DNA of 64,000 nucleotides from CAVRUZ01 sp963724495 (lineage in GTDB: Bacteria > Actinomycetota > Actinomycetes > Propionibacteriales > DAIQRJ01): assembly GCA_963724495.1 (NCBI GenBank), contig CAVRUZ010000002.1, positions 558,001 to 622,000 on the forward strand. Direction: 5' to 3'. The notes under the pieces are model-generated. The model was not told where the DNA came from. It saw only the letters and a list, made by a program, of their open reading frames with translations, and did not search any database. Shown one piece after another: positions 8,739 through 17,694 of the stretch. The position numbers were made by a program, and so were the translations under genes. Within the stretch, counting starts at the first letter, position 1. Each line of letters starts with the position of its first letter.

Positions 8739-10490
8739 ATGGAGACTGCGGCACTGTCGGACGGCGCCAGGTCCGACGCCATGGCCCGGATGGCCGAGAC
8801 CCACTACGACGTGATCGTCATCGGCGGTGGTGTGGTCGGAGCGGGTGCCGCCCTCGACGCCACCACGCGCGGCCTGTCCACGGCGCTGCTGGAGATGCGC
8901 GACTGGTCGTCCGGTACGTCGTCGAGATCGTCGAAGCTGATCCACGGCGGCGTCCGCTACCTGGAGATGCTCGACTTCCGATTGGTGCGCGAAGCCCTCC
9001 GCGAGCGGGCGCTGCTGGTCCAGCGGCTCGCACCGCATCTGGTGAAGCCGGTGCCGTTCCTGTACCCGTTGCACGGGCGGCTGTGGGAACGGCCCTATGT
9101 GGGTGCGGGTCTGACGCTCTACGACACGATGGGTCTGAGCCACCAGTCAGGCAGGGGCATGCCGCACCACCGCCACCTGACCCGACGGCAGGCGCTGCGC
9201 AAGGCACCCGGCCTGCGACGGGACTCGCTCGTCGGCGCGGTTCAGTACTACGACGCGCAGGTCGACGACGCCCGGTTCGTGCTCGGGCTCGTGCGGACAG
9301 CCGCTGCCTACGGCGCCGACGCCGCCAACCGGGCTCAGGTGACCGGGTTCCTGCGCGAAGGCGAACGCGTCACCGGCGTCCAGGTGACGGATCTCGAAGC
9401 AGGTAAGGAGTTCGAGGTCCGCGCCCACCAGGTGATCAACGCGACCGGCGTCTGGACCGACGACATCCAGGACCTGGTCGGCGGTCGTGGCCAACTGCAT
9501 GTCAAGTCCTCGAAGGGGATCCACCTGGTGGTCCCGCGGGACCGGATCCGCTCCGAGGTCGGCCTGATCCTGCGCACCGAGACCAGTGTGCTGTTCGTCA
9601 TCCCCTGGGGCCGGCACTGGATCGTCGGCACCACCGACACGTCCTGGACGCTCGACAAGGCGCACCCGGCCGCGTCGGCCACCGACATCGAGTATCTGCT
9701 CGAACGCGTGAACCGGGTCCTGGTCACTCCACTCACCCGCGACGACGTGGAGGGCGTCTACGCCGGCCTGCGGCCGCTGCTCTCCGGGGAGAGCGACGTC
9801 ACGTCGAAGCTGTCCCGGGAGCACACGGTGGTTGCCCCCGTCCCCGGACTCGTCCTCGTGGCCGGTGGCAAGTTCACGACCTACCGGGTGATGGCGGCCG
9901 ACGCCGTGGACGCCGCCGTCCACTCACTCGGCGGCCACGTCTCGCCGACCGTCACCGACCGGATCCCGCTGGTCGGCGCCGATGGCTATGCGGCCCTGTG
10001 GAATCGGCGCAGGCTGCTCGCGGAGTCCTCGGGTCTGCACGTGTCGAGAGTGGAGCACCTGCTGGACAGGTACGGGACGCTTGCGACCGAAGTGCTGGAC
10101 CTCATCGCCGACCGACCGGACCTGGCCGAGCCGCTGCCCGAGGCCGACGAGTACCTGCGGGCCGAGGCTCTCTACGCCGTGACCTCCGAGGGTGCCCGTC
10201 ATCTCGACGACATCCTTGCGCGCAGGACGCGGATCTCCATCGAGTCCTGGGATCGTGGGGAAGCCGCCGCAGTCGACGTGGCCGGCTTGATGGCGGAGGT
10301 GTTCGGCTGGGATGCCGACCGCGTGTCGAAGGAGATCGACCACTACCACCAGCGCGTGACCGCTGAGCGCAACAGCCAGGAGCAGCAGGACGACTTCGCG
10401 GCAGATGCGCATCGTCTCACCGCGCCGGAGGTCGTGCCGGTGGTCGGCGGGACCAACGGAGCAGGCGACGACGAGGAGGTGATCAGGTGA
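8739..10490 (+). CDS. glpD: FAD-dependent glycerol-3-phosphate dehydrogenase
   Basis: Membrane-associated enzyme oxidising sn-glycerol 3-phosphate to dihydroxyacetone phosphate with transfer of electrons to quinone. 583 residues, the usual length. The FAD motif 'VIGGGVVGAGAALDA' is near residue 26, followed by the family signature 'SSRSSKLIHGGVRYLE', then 'GVWTDDIQ', 'SKGIHLVVPRD' and 'AGGKFTTYRVMA'. The C-terminal helical domain is complete. The start at 8739 has AGGAAGGGA about ten bases upstream; an internal ATG at 8781 is also possible. The next gene starts inside its stop (GTGA), so glpD and the GH32 gene are coupled. Confidence 0.93.
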   Translation: METAALSDGARSDAMARMAETHYDVIVIGGGVVGAGAALDATTRGLSTALLEMRDWSSGTSSRSSKLIHGGVRYLEMLDFRLVREALRERALLVQRLAPHLVKPVPFLYPLHGRLWERPYVGAGLTLYDTMGLSHQSGRGMPHHRHLTRRQALRKAPGLRRDSLVGAVQYYDAQVDDARFVLGLVRTAAAYGADAANRAQVTGFLREGERVTGVQVTDLEAGKEFEVRAHQVINATGVWTDDIQDLVGGRGQLHVKSSKGIHLVVPRDRIRSEVGLILRTETSVLFVIPWGRHWIVGTTDTSWTLDKAHPAASATDIEYLLERVNRVLVTPLTRDDVEGVYAGLRPLLSGESDVTSKLSREHTVVAPVPGLVLVAGGKFTTYRVMAADAVDAAVHSLGGHVSPTVTDRIPLVGADGYAALWNRRRLLAESSGLHVSRVEHLLDRYGTLATEVLDLIADRPDLAEPLPEADEYLRAEALYAVTSEGARHLDDILARRTRISIESWDRGEAAAVDVAGLMAEVFGWDADRVSKEIDHYHQRVTAERNSQEQQDDFAADAHRLTAPEVVPVVGGTNGAGDDEEVIR

Positions 10491-11914
10491 CCCGGCAGCC
10501 TCGGACCGACGATCCGCTGTTCCCGGTCCTGCACACGCGCCCTGACCTGAACTGGGTCAACGATCCCAACGGCTTGTGTGTGCACAAGGGCCGATGGCAC
10601 GTGTTCGCGCAGTACGAACCCGAGGGCACCCAGCCGCGGCATGTCTGCTGGTGGCACAGCGATTCCGACGACCTGCTGCACTTCACCGACCGCGGCGTGG
10701 TGCTGCGACCCTCACGTGATGACAGCCGTGCGGACCGCGACGGGATCTGGTCAGGAAACGCGGTCAGCCACGACGGCGGCATGGTCGCCTTCTACTCCGC
10801 CTTCGACGATCGCGAACCCTGGCAGCCGATCATGGCCGCCACCAGCACCGACGGCCAGGTCTTCGCTCCGGGCGACGCCGTGATTGCGACGGCACCGGCG
10901 AGCATCGACGTTGCCGGCGACAGCTACACGGTCCACACCTTCCGAGACCCGTTCGTGGTCAGTGACGGTGTCCGTGGCTGGCGGCTGTTCGTCGGAGCCG
11001 GACTGGAGTCAGCGGCGGGTCACCGGGTTGCCGCGGTCATCGAATACGCGGCTCTTCAACCAGGCGGGCCGTACACGTTCACCGGCCTGCTGCACCACCG
11101 CGAGGCACCGGTCGACCGGTCGAGCCTCGACCCGGCGTCGACGCCGGACACCGGCGAGATGTGGGAATGCCCTGCCTACGCCCGGATGATCGACTTCGGG
11201 TCAGGTGCGGATGTCGACCTCCTCATCGTCTCGGCGTGGTACCGGCACGGCCCGCCGGCGCCCGTCGTGGCCATGCTGAGCAATCCGGGATCGTTTTCGG
11301 CCGGTGAGTCCGCAGCCCGCCGGCTTGACGACGGTGACGCCCTGTACGCGCCGTCCCTCGTGACCGGTCCCGACGGCCGCGTGCTGCTCTGGGGATGGGT
11401 GCAGGAGAAGCGCGACGCGGACCAACTCGCCGAAGCGGGATGGGCCGGATCGCTGTCGTTCCCACGAGAGCTCACCGTGGTCGGTGGGGACCTGCACGTG
11501 CACCCCGCCTTCGAACTGGACGCCCTGCGGGCCGAGCGCCTCACTCCGGGGTCGGGCGCGATCTCGGGAGAGGCGTTCACCACCGGTCCCGCGGTCGACC
11601 TGTTGCTCACGGGGAGCCGGGCAGACGCGACCGACGTCGACCTCACGCTGACCAGCGGGTCGGTGAGCCTGCAGGTCACGGCCGATCCCGTGGCGGGTAC
11701 CGCGCAGGTGGCCGGGCACCAGGTCATGCTGTGCCGATCGGCAGATACCGAGTTGAGACTCCGGATCATGATCGACGGTTCGGTGCTCGAGGCCTTTACC
11801 GGCGCCGGCAGGTCGGTGACGGCGCGGACGTATCCGCAGGATCACCACGGGTGGGAGGTCGTCGCGCAGCTGGGAACCGGCTGGCGCCTCGACGCCTGGA
11901 ACCAGGCTCTGTAG
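10487..11914 (+). CDS. Glycoside hydrolase family 32 (beta-fructofuranosidase-type)
   Basis: 475-residue cytoplasmic enzyme without a signal peptide. All three GH32 catalytic motifs are visible: nucleophile Asp in 'NWVNDPNG' near residue 25, 'FRDPFV' near residue 153, and acid/base Glu in 'WECPAY' near residue 225. The C-terminal beta-sandwich with 'IDGSVLEAFTGAGRSVTAR' is complete. It should hydrolyse sucrose, a fructan fragment or sucrose 6-phosphate. GTG start overlaps the glpD stop. No sugar transporter gene lies next to it, so the substrate route is unclear. Confidence 0.92.
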   Translation: MTRQPRTDDPLFPVLHTRPDLNWVNDPNGLCVHKGRWHVFAQYEPEGTQPRHVCWWHSDSDDLLHFTDRGVVLRPSRDDSRADRDGIWSGNAVSHDGGMVAFYSAFDDREPWQPIMAATSTDGQVFAPGDAVIATAPASIDVAGDSYTVHTFRDPFVVSDGVRGWRLFVGAGLESAAGHRVAAVIEYAALQPGGPYTFTGLLHHREAPVDRSSLDPASTPDTGEMWECPAYARMIDFGSGADVDLLIVSAWYRHGPPAPVVAMLSNPGSFSAGESAARRLDDGDALYAPSLVTGPDGRVLLWGWVQEKRDADQLAEAGWAGSLSFPRELTVVGGDLHVHPAFELDALRAERLTPGSGAISGEAFTTGPAVDLLLTGSRADATDVDLTLTSGSVSLQVTADPVAGTAQVAGHQVMLCRSADTELRLRIMIDGSVLEAFTGAGRSVTARTYPQDHHGWEVVAQLGTGWRLDAWNQAL

Positions 11915-12604
11915 ATGGTGAAGCCGCTCCGCGAGCTCGTGGCCGACGACTGGGCCGAGGCACTCGCGGATGAAGAGGAGACCATCGCGTCTCTTGGCCG
12001 CTTCCTCCGTGGCGAGATCGCGGCCGGGCGCGGATACCTTCCGGCGGGCGATAACGTGCTGAGGGCGTTCCGTCGGCCACTGGCCGAGGTCAGGGTGCTG
12101 ATCGTCGGCCAGGACCCGTATCCCACGCCAGGCCATGCGGTCGGACTGTCGTTCTCGGTGGCACCCGAGGTCTCCCCGATTCCAGCCAGCCTGCGCAACA
12201 TCTTCGCCGAACTCGTGGACGACCTTGGAGTCGCGCAGCCGGCAAACGGCGACCTCAGCCCCTGGGCCGACCAGGGTGTGTTGCTCCTCAACCGTGTGCT
12301 CACCGTGCGGCCTGGGAATCCTGGAAGCCACCGCGGCAAGGGCTGGGAACGTGTCACCGACGCCGCGATCCGGGCGCTGGTCGGTCGTGGCGGTGCGCTG
12401 GTTGCTGTCCTGTGGGGCAGGGATGCGCAGAATCTTCAGCCAGAATTGGGATCCACGCCTGTCATCGCCAGCACTCATCCGTCGCCGATGTCGGCAAGGA
12501 GCGGTTTTCTCGGTTCGCGGCCCTTCAGCCGCGTGAACGCCGAGTTGCAGAGGTTGGACTCTGCACCTGTCGACTGGGCCCTGCCGGGGATCGAGGTGGG
12601 GTGA
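11915..12604 (+). CDS. ung: Uracil-DNA glycosylase
   Basis: Family 1 UDG, 229 residues, base-excision repair of uracil in DNA. Signature motifs are present: the water-activating loop 'GQDPYP' near residue 69, 'GVLLLN' region, 'LWGRDAQ', and the DNA-intercalation loop 'HPSPMSA' (HPSPLS in most homologues). The ATG directly abuts the TAG of the GH32 gene with no gap. This looks like an accident of gene packing and not a functional link. Confidence 0.95.
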   Translation: MVKPLRELVADDWAEALADEEETIASLGRFLRGEIAAGRGYLPAGDNVLRAFRRPLAEVRVLIVGQDPYPTPGHAVGLSFSVAPEVSPIPASLRNIFAELVDDLGVAQPANGDLSPWADQGVLLLNRVLTVRPGNPGSHRGKGWERVTDAAIRALVGRGGALVAVLWGRDAQNLQPELGSTPVIASTHPSPMSARSGFLGSRPFSRVNAELQRLDSAPVDWALPGIEVG

Positions 12605-12722
12605 CCGGACGGAATTGGTGACGCGTTGCCCTGTGCAGTGGCCGTTCGGCGTGCCACCATCTCCGCAGCGGTGCCGAGCGATGTCGCCCGGACCCCCCAC
12701 CGCTTCGGGCCGGGAGGCCGCC

Positions 12723-13157
12723 ATGGTCGACAACATCTCATCCACCCAGCTGTTCGATCTGGTCTACCAGTCAGCAAAGCTGCTCAGGGCCGAGTACGCG
12801 CGACGACTCCAGCCGATGCACCTGACGCCCTCGCACACGCGTGTGCTGCGGCAGCTGGCTCGCCTCGACGAACCCGTGAAAGTGGCAGACCTCGCTGTCT
12901 TGCTCGGGGTCAGGCCGCGTTCCGCGACCGGCCTGCTGACCGAGCTCGTGAGCAGCGGCCTCGTGCGTCGCAGAAGCCATCCCACTGACGGGCGGGCCGT
13001 GATGGTCAGTCTCACTCCGAAGGGCAGGCGCACCTGGGCGCGCATCGTCGCCATGGCCGACGACGTTGCGTCCGCCTTCTTCGCGCCCATCCCGCAGCCG
13101 AGCCGCAACCAGATGGCCAAGGGTCTGGCCCGCGCACTCGAGCAGAACAACCTCTGA
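12723..13157 (+). CDS. MarR-family transcriptional regulator
   Basis: 144-residue winged-helix regulator. 'LTPSHTRVLRQLARL' leads into the helix-turn-helix 'VADLAVLLGVRPRSATGLLTELVSSGLVRR', and the wing 'SHPTDGRAVMVSLTPKGRR' is unmistakable. I chose the ATG at 12723 because upstream in-frame sequence has no family similarity. No obvious ligand or partner gene; it may control the small genes on either side or act alone. Confidence 0.9.
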   Translation: MVDNISSTQLFDLVYQSAKLLRAEYARRLQPMHLTPSHTRVLRQLARLDEPVKVADLAVLLGVRPRSATGLLTELVSSGLVRRRSHPTDGRAVMVSLTPKGRRTWARIVAMADDVASAFFAPIPQPSRNQMAKGLARALEQNNL

Positions 13158-13219
13158 CCAGCGACCTCCGCCCGCTGCCTACCGGTCTGCGAGGACTCTG
13201 GGCTCAGCCGGCCGGGTGC

Positions 13220-14080
13220 TCACGCACGCGTGTGGAACGGCGTCCCGAACAGTCCGAGCTTCGCGGGGTCGAACCCCAGGACAGACAAGGCATGGGCGGC
13301 AACGTCGGCCTGTTCCAGTGCGGCTGGCGCGACGCCGGGCGGTAGGCCAGCCCCGCGGGCCGCGATCCAGGCGGTGCGTTCGACGTCGCTCTCACCTCCG
13401 TGTCCGCCCTCGTCGACGTGCCCGTGGTCGGTTGCCACGATGAGCGTCCAGGCCGCGGCGTCCTCCCGCGCCGTGATCGCGTCGTCGATCGCGGCCAGCC
13501 GGCGGTCGCTCGCCTCGATCGCCTCGCGGTAGCCCTCGGTCACTCCGACGTCATGACAGACCGCATCCGGCAGGCCGAGATAGCAGAAGGCGGCCGCCTG
13601 CTGGTCGGGCCGGACCGCTGCGACGAAGTCGGCTGTCCGCCTGGCGGCCTCGTCGTCGGCGGCATTCCAGTCCTCTGCCGTGTGCGGCGGGTCGTCGACC
13701 GGCGACTCCGCGCCGACCAGCATCGGCCCGCCTGCGGTCGCGGTGCTCAACGGCGGCCATGCCGCTACGGCAAGGGTGGCGGCGCCGACATCAGCGGCTC
13801 GCATCCGGTTCACGAAGTCGGGCCACTCGGCGAGCGCGTGACCATCGAAGGTGTTGTTGAGGATCCGGTGCTTCGTCGTGAGCACCCCCGTGACGATCGT
13901 CGCCCACGACGGGCCGGAGACGGTGATGCCGGCATCGTTCACCCGCAGCCTGCCGAGGAATCCCGCTTCGGCAATCCGGTCCACTGCCGCGGTGGAGACG
14001 CTCCGCAAGGTGTCGTAACGGACGCCGTCGATGCCGACGACCACGACCTTGGGCGCGGGTGCGGAGGTGTTGGCGGGCAT
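13220..14080 (-). CDS. Alkaline phosphatase/phosphodiesterase superfamily protein (nucleotide pyrophosphatase type)
   Basis: 286-residue metal-dependent phosphodiesterase fold without signal peptide. Metal ligands and nucleophile can be read: Asp in 'VVVGIDGVRYDTL' near residue 18, Thr/Ser around 'VSGPSWATIVTG', 'NNTF', 'DAVCHDVG', and Asp-His in 'ATDHGHVDEGGHGG'. The ATG at 14080 starts with a short Ser/Ala/Pro-rich lead before the first strand. The gene is divergent from the aldo/keto reductase at 14285. The substrate (nucleotide, phospholipid headgroup, phosphonate) is not evident. Confidence 0.85.
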   Translation of the reverse strand: MPANTSAPAPKVVVVGIDGVRYDTLRSVSTAAVDRIAEAGFLGRLRVNDAGITVSGPSWATIVTGVLTTKHRILNNTFDGHALAEWPDFVNRMRAADVGAATLAVAAWPPLSTATAGGPMLVGAESPVDDPPHTAEDWNAADDEAARRTADFVAAVRPDQQAAAFCYLGLPDAVCHDVGVTEGYREAIEASDRRLAAIDDAITAREDAAAWTLIVATDHGHVDEGGHGGESDVERTAWIAARGAGLPPGVAPAALEQADVAAHALSVLGFDPAKLGLFGTPFHTRA

Positions 14081-14284
14081 CGGCACTCCGTGACTGTTCG
14101 GGAATCGTTCCTGCGCCTCGGGTCTACGCAGCCGTAGCCCTCGCCGGCCATCGTGCCCGTGGTCGAGGACGGGATGGAACGCAGCGACCGGCAACGGCCT
14201 CAAGCCGTCCGGCTGCGGCCCGCGACTAGGCTTGCCCAGCCCACGAGCCCTCTGGTCCGCCCGTCTGCTAGGAGCCCAAGCCGT

Positions 14285-15112
14285 ATGAGCAATCGTGTTC
14301 CCACTCTCACCCTCAACAACGGTGTCGAGATTCCTCAACTGGGATTCGGCGTCTGGCAGGTGTCCACCGAGGACATCGTCAGTTCCGTCGCCACCGCGCT
14401 GCGGATCGGGTACCGCCACGTCGACACCGCGGCGGTCTACGGGAACGAGGAGGGCGTCGGCCAGGCCATCGCCGAATCCGGCATCGCTCGCGACGAGTTG
14501 TTCGTCACGACGAAGCTGTGGAACAACGACCAGGGCCGCGACACTGTGGGACCAGCACTGGATGCCAGTCTGGCGAGGCTGGGCCTCGACCACGTGGACC
14601 TCTACCTCATCCACTGGCCGGCACCGAAGCGCGGCCTCTATGTGGATGCCTGGTTGGGAATGGAGGAGCAACTGGCCGCGGGGAAGACCCGCGCGGTCGG
14701 CGTCTCGAACTTCCACCAGTCGCATCTGGCGGACGTGCTCAAAGCCGGCAGCGTCGTTCCGGCGGTCAACCAGATCGAGCTCCACCCGACGTTCACGCAG
14801 GAGGCACTGGTCGCCGACACCACGGCGCACGGGATCGCCGTCGAGTCCTGGAGCCCGCTGGGGCAGTCGCAGGACCTGACCGACCCGGTGATCACCGACA
14901 TCGCGGCACGCGTCGGCAGGACCGCTGCCCAGGTGATCCTCCGCTGGCATCTGCAGAAGGGGTACATCGTCTTCCCGAAGTCGGTGACGCCGTCGCGGAT
15001 CGAGGAGAACTTCGGCGTGTTCGACTTCGAGCTCACCGGAGCCGACCTGGCGGCGATCGACGCACTCGACCATGGCAACCGCATCGGCGGCGACCCCGAC
15101 TCGTTCGGCTGA
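14285..15112 (+). CDS. Aldo/keto reductase of the 2,5-diketo-D-gluconate reductase type
   Basis: 275-residue NADPH-dependent reductase. Catalytic Asp and Tyr are in 'YRHVDTAAVYGNEEGVG', Lys in 'FVTTKLWN', His in 'YLIHWPAP'. 'VGVSNFHQSHL' and the C-terminal cofactor loop 'VFPKSVTPSRIEENF' are canonical for the family. AGGAG-like sequence at 14269-14273 precedes the ATG. Ten bases separate it from the next gene, so co-transcription is likely though no metabolic link is seen. Confidence 0.93.
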   Translation: MSNRVPTLTLNNGVEIPQLGFGVWQVSTEDIVSSVATALRIGYRHVDTAAVYGNEEGVGQAIAESGIARDELFVTTKLWNNDQGRDTVGPALDASLARLGLDHVDLYLIHWPAPKRGLYVDAWLGMEEQLAAGKTRAVGVSNFHQSHLADVLKAGSVVPAVNQIELHPTFTQEALVADTTAHGIAVESWSPLGQSQDLTDPVITDIAARVGRTAAQVILRWHLQKGYIVFPKSVTPSRIEENFGVFDFELTGADLAAIDALDHGNRIGGDPDSFG

Positions 15113-15121
15113 TCGGGAGAA

Positions 15122-15940
15122 ATGCCCGTCCTGGTGACGGATTCGGCCGATCCGGTGCTGGCCGACTATCGCGACCTCACCGACGTCGAGCTGCGTCGCC
15201 GGGTGGAGCCGGCAGGCGGCCTGTACATCGCCGAGGGGGAGAAGGTCATCCGGCGGGCGCTGGCGGCCGGGCACCGGTCACGGTCGCTGCTCACCGAAGC
15301 GCGCTGGCTCGAGCCGATGGCCGACGTGATCGCCGAGCTGGAGGCGAGCCAGACGCCGGTCTACATCGCCGAGGCCGACGTCCTGCGTTCAGTGACCGGC
15401 TACCGGGTGCACCGCGGCGCCCTGGCCGCGATGCACCGCCCGATGCTTCCCGAGCCGGCGGCGCTGCTGGCCGGTGCGCACCGGGTGCTGGCGTGCATCG
15501 ACATGGTCGACCACGCCAACGTTGGCGCGGTGTTCCGGTCGGCCGCGGCGCTGGGAGTCGACGCCGTGGTGGTGAGCGCGTCGTGCGCCGACCCGCTGTA
15601 TCGCCGGGCGGTGAAGGTCTCGATGGGCACGGTCCTGACCCAGCCGTGGACCCGCATGCCACCAGGCGATGTCGCCACCATGCTGCGGGACTGCGGATTC
15701 ACGGTGGCGGCGTTGACCCCGGCTGCCGACGCGCTCGACCTCGTGGAACTCGCTGGGGCCGCGCCGGACCGCCTCGCCCTGATGCTGGGGACCGAGGGAG
15801 ACGGCCTGTCCCGGGCGGTCGCCCGGTCGGCCGACCTGCGGGTGCGGATCCCGATGGCCGCCGGCGTGGACTCGCTGAACGTCGCCGCCGCGGCGGCCGT
15901 CGCGTGCTGGGCACTGTGGGGGAGTGGCACCGGTGCCTGA
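15122..15940 (+). CDS. SpoU (TrmH)-family RNA 2'-O-ribose methyltransferase
   Basis: 272-residue SPOUT-class methyltransferase acting on tRNA or rRNA. The N-terminal substrate-binding part has 'LYIAEGEKVIRRAL'. The knotted SAM-binding domain has motif 1 'DHANVGAVFRSAAALGVDAVV', motif 2 'LMLGTEGDGLSRAVARSADLRVRIPMA' and motif 3 'SLNVAAAAAVACWAL'. The stop overlaps the GTG of the DNA glycosylase gene, so the two RNA/DNA enzymes are translationally coupled. Confidence 0.92.
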   Translation: MPVLVTDSADPVLADYRDLTDVELRRRVEPAGGLYIAEGEKVIRRALAAGHRSRSLLTEARWLEPMADVIAELEASQTPVYIAEADVLRSVTGYRVHRGALAAMHRPMLPEPAALLAGAHRVLACIDMVDHANVGAVFRSAAALGVDAVVVSASCADPLYRRAVKVSMGTVLTQPWTRMPPGDVATMLRDCGFTVAALTPAADALDLVELAGAAPDRLALMLGTEGDGLSRAVARSADLRVRIPMAAGVDSLNVAAAAAVACWALWGSGTGA

Positions 15941-16724
15941 GGGCGACACCGTCCACCGGGCGCGAACCCAGCTCGACCGCGTCCTGCTCGGTCGGCAACT
16001 GACGCGGGTGGAGCTGCGCGTCCCGTCGCTGGCCGGGATCGATCTCAACGGCCGGACGGTCGAATCCCAGCACACGCACGGCAAACACCTGTTCACGCGC
16101 CTTTCCGGCGACGTCGTGCTCCACACCCACCTGAAGATGACGGGCACCTGGCGGGTGCAACGCACTCCGCCACCGTCCGGCGCCCTGACCATGGGCGACG
16201 ACCGCATCCGGATCGTGCTGGCCACCGCCGCGGGTGCCGCCGTGGGGGAGCGCGTACCCGTCGTCGAGCTGCTCACCCCGGAAGGGGAGCGGTCCGTGAT
16301 CGCGCGGCTGGGTCCCGACCTCCTGCATCCCGACTTCGACGTCGAGAAGGCGTGCGCACGGCTCGCCGCGGCTCCGGACCGCCCGATCAGCGACGCCCTG
16401 CTCGACCAGACCAATCTCGCCGGGCTCGGCAACTTCTGGGTGAACGAGCTCTGTTACCTGCGCGGAGTCCATCCCGCGACGGCGACGAAATCCGTCGCCC
16501 TGGAGCCACTGGTGCGGCTCGCGGTGCGGGCGTTGCGCCAGTCGGCGTTCACCGGGCCGCATCAGGTGACCACGGGCGACACCCGTTCGGGCCGTCGATG
16601 CTTCGTGTACGGCCGGGCAGGTGATTGCTGCCTGCGCTGCGGAAGCAACATCCTGGACGAGCCATCGACGACCGAGCGGCGGCACCGCTGGTGGTGCCCG
16701 CGCTGCCAGCCGTCAGTCTCCTGA
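15933..16724 (+). CDS. nei: Fpg/Nei-family DNA glycosylase (endonuclease VIII type)
   Basis: Base-excision repair glycosylase/AP lyase. The GTG at 15933 is preferred over an ATG three codons upstream because the catalytic Pro must follow the initiator; the chosen start gives 'PEGDTVHRAR', with Pro2 and Glu3 as catalytic residues. GGGGGAG at 15918-15924 is a good ribosome site. 'THLKMTGTWRV' carries the void-filling region, 'LDQTNLAGLGNFWVNE' is the helix-two-turn-helix, and the C-terminus has a zinc finger of spacing CxxC ... CxxC ('CLRCG', 'CPRCQ'). 263 residues, normal for actinobacterial Nei2-like proteins. Confidence 0.92.
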   Translation: MPEGDTVHRARTQLDRVLLGRQLTRVELRVPSLAGIDLNGRTVESQHTHGKHLFTRLSGDVVLHTHLKMTGTWRVQRTPPPSGALTMGDDRIRIVLATAAGAAVGERVPVVELLTPEGERSVIARLGPDLLHPDFDVEKACARLAAAPDRPISDALLDQTNLAGLGNFWVNELCYLRGVHPATATKSVALEPLVRLAVRALRQSAFTGPHQVTTGDTRSGRRCFVYGRAGDCCLRCGSNILDEPSTTERRHRWWCPRCQPSVS

Positions 16725-16731
16725 CCGCTGG

Positions 16732-17523
16732 TCAGTCCAGGCCAAGGACGCGGCGGTCTGCGTTCCTGAGGTCGGCCAGGAGCGGCGAAGAGGCGGCGGT
16801 CAGACCCCCGTCGACCACCAGTGAAGTGCCGGTGATCCACGAGGCCTGCGCCGAGGCCAGGAAGGCGATCGCGTTCGCGACGTCGTCGGGCGCCCCGATG
16901 CGACCCAGCGGGTAGTGGCGCTCGATCGTGTCGAGCAGGTCGGGATCGGCGGCCAGTCGCGGTTCCCAGATCGGTGTGCGGATCGTGCCCGGGACGACCG
17001 CGTTGCAGCGAATGCCTTCGCCGGCGTACTCCGCGGCCACCGACCTGGTCAGGCTCAGCACGCCCGCCTTCGCTGCGCTGTAGGCCTCGTTGCCGAAGCT
17101 GGCAATGCCGTTTACCGAAGCCACATTGACGATTGCCCCACTTCGTTGGCTGCGCATGCTGCCGAGCACGGCCTGGGTCATCAGGAACGTCCCGTCGAGC
17201 GTGACCGCCACGTCGCGGCGCCAGCTGGCCAGGTCGACTGTCGCGAAGTCGAAGGCCGTGCAGCAGGCGGCGTTGTTCACGAGCACGTCGATGCGCTGGG
17301 TACGTTCCAGAACTTCGGCCACCGCCGCCTGAACCGAGGGCGGATCGGCGATGTCACAGCCGATGGCGAAGGCGCCCTCGATGCCTTCGATGGCCTGCCC
17401 GGCTCCTCGGTCGAGGTCGAGGACGGCGACGGTCGCGCCCTCGTCGGCCAGCAGTTGCGTGGTGGCCAGGCCGATCCCGGAGGCGCCGCCGGTGACCACC
17501 GCGACCGTGTCGCTGAAGCGCAT
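16732..17523 (-). CDS. SDR-family NAD(P)-dependent oxidoreductase
   Basis: 263-residue classical short-chain dehydrogenase. 'VTGGASGIGLATTQLL' is the cofactor loop, 'VLDLDRG' with Asp suggests NAD preference, 'LVNNAACC' is the NNAG-type motif, and Ser-Tyr-Lys are in 'NVASVNG' and 'EAYSAAKAGVL'. The end 'TGTSLVVDGGLTA' is typical. It is convergent with the nei gene (8-bp gap) and its 5' side faces tRNA-Leu, the island boundary. Substrate unknown. Confidence 0.92.
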   Translation of the reverse strand: MRFSDTVAVVTGGASGIGLATTQLLADEGATVAVLDLDRGAGQAIEGIEGAFAIGCDIADPPSVQAAVAEVLERTQRIDVLVNNAACCTAFDFATVDLASWRRDVAVTLDGTFLMTQAVLGSMRSQRSGAIVNVASVNGIASFGNEAYSAAKAGVLSLTRSVAAEYAGEGIRCNAVVPGTIRTPIWEPRLAADPDLLDTIERHYPLGRIGAPDDVANAIAFLASAQASWITGTSLVVDGGLTAASSPLLADLRNADRRVLGLD

Positions 17524-17593
17524 GGGGCCGGTTCTACCAGCACGCGGCGCTGCCAGGCACCCGACTCCGGCTGCTAGAGTTCCGGGGCACTCG

Positions 17594-17679
17594 TCCGGGT
17601 GGCGGAATAGGCAGACGCGCTAGCTTGAGGTGCTAGTGCCCGTATTAGGGCGTGGGGGTTCAAGTCCCCCCTCGGACAC
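17594..17679 (+). tRNA. tRNA-Leu (anticodon GAG)
   Basis: Cloverleaf can be folded by eye. Acceptor GTCCGGG (17594-17600) pairs with CTCGGAC (17672-17678) with one wobble. The anticodon stem CTAGC/GCTAG encloses loop TTGAGGT, giving anticodon GAG. A long variable arm (GTGCCCGTATTAGGGCGT) marks a class II tRNA, and the T arm is GGGGG-TTCAAGT-CCCCC. CCA is not encoded. Its 3' end is duplicated at 30244-30265, marking it as the integration site of the island. Confidence 0.96.
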
Positions 17680-17681
17680 CC
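17659..17681 (+). repeat. attL: tRNA-Leu 3' end, left boundary of the genomic island
   Basis: GTTCAAGT, then a C-run, then TCGGACACC. The same sequence, one C shorter, stands alone at 30244-30265 without the rest of a tRNA. A second shared block (CTGACCTGCG followed by AAACG) follows about 12 bases downstream in both. This is the expected product of tyrosine-recombinase integration into the 3' end of a tRNA gene. The island is about 12.6 kb. Confidence 0.85.
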
Positions 17682-17694
17682 CTCCAAGGCCCCT

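Noticed and set aside
13220..15274. Extended 684-codon version of the phosphodiesterase gene
   Set aside because: The extra N-terminal 398 codons are antisense to the aldo/keto reductase at 14285-15112; the family start is at 14080.
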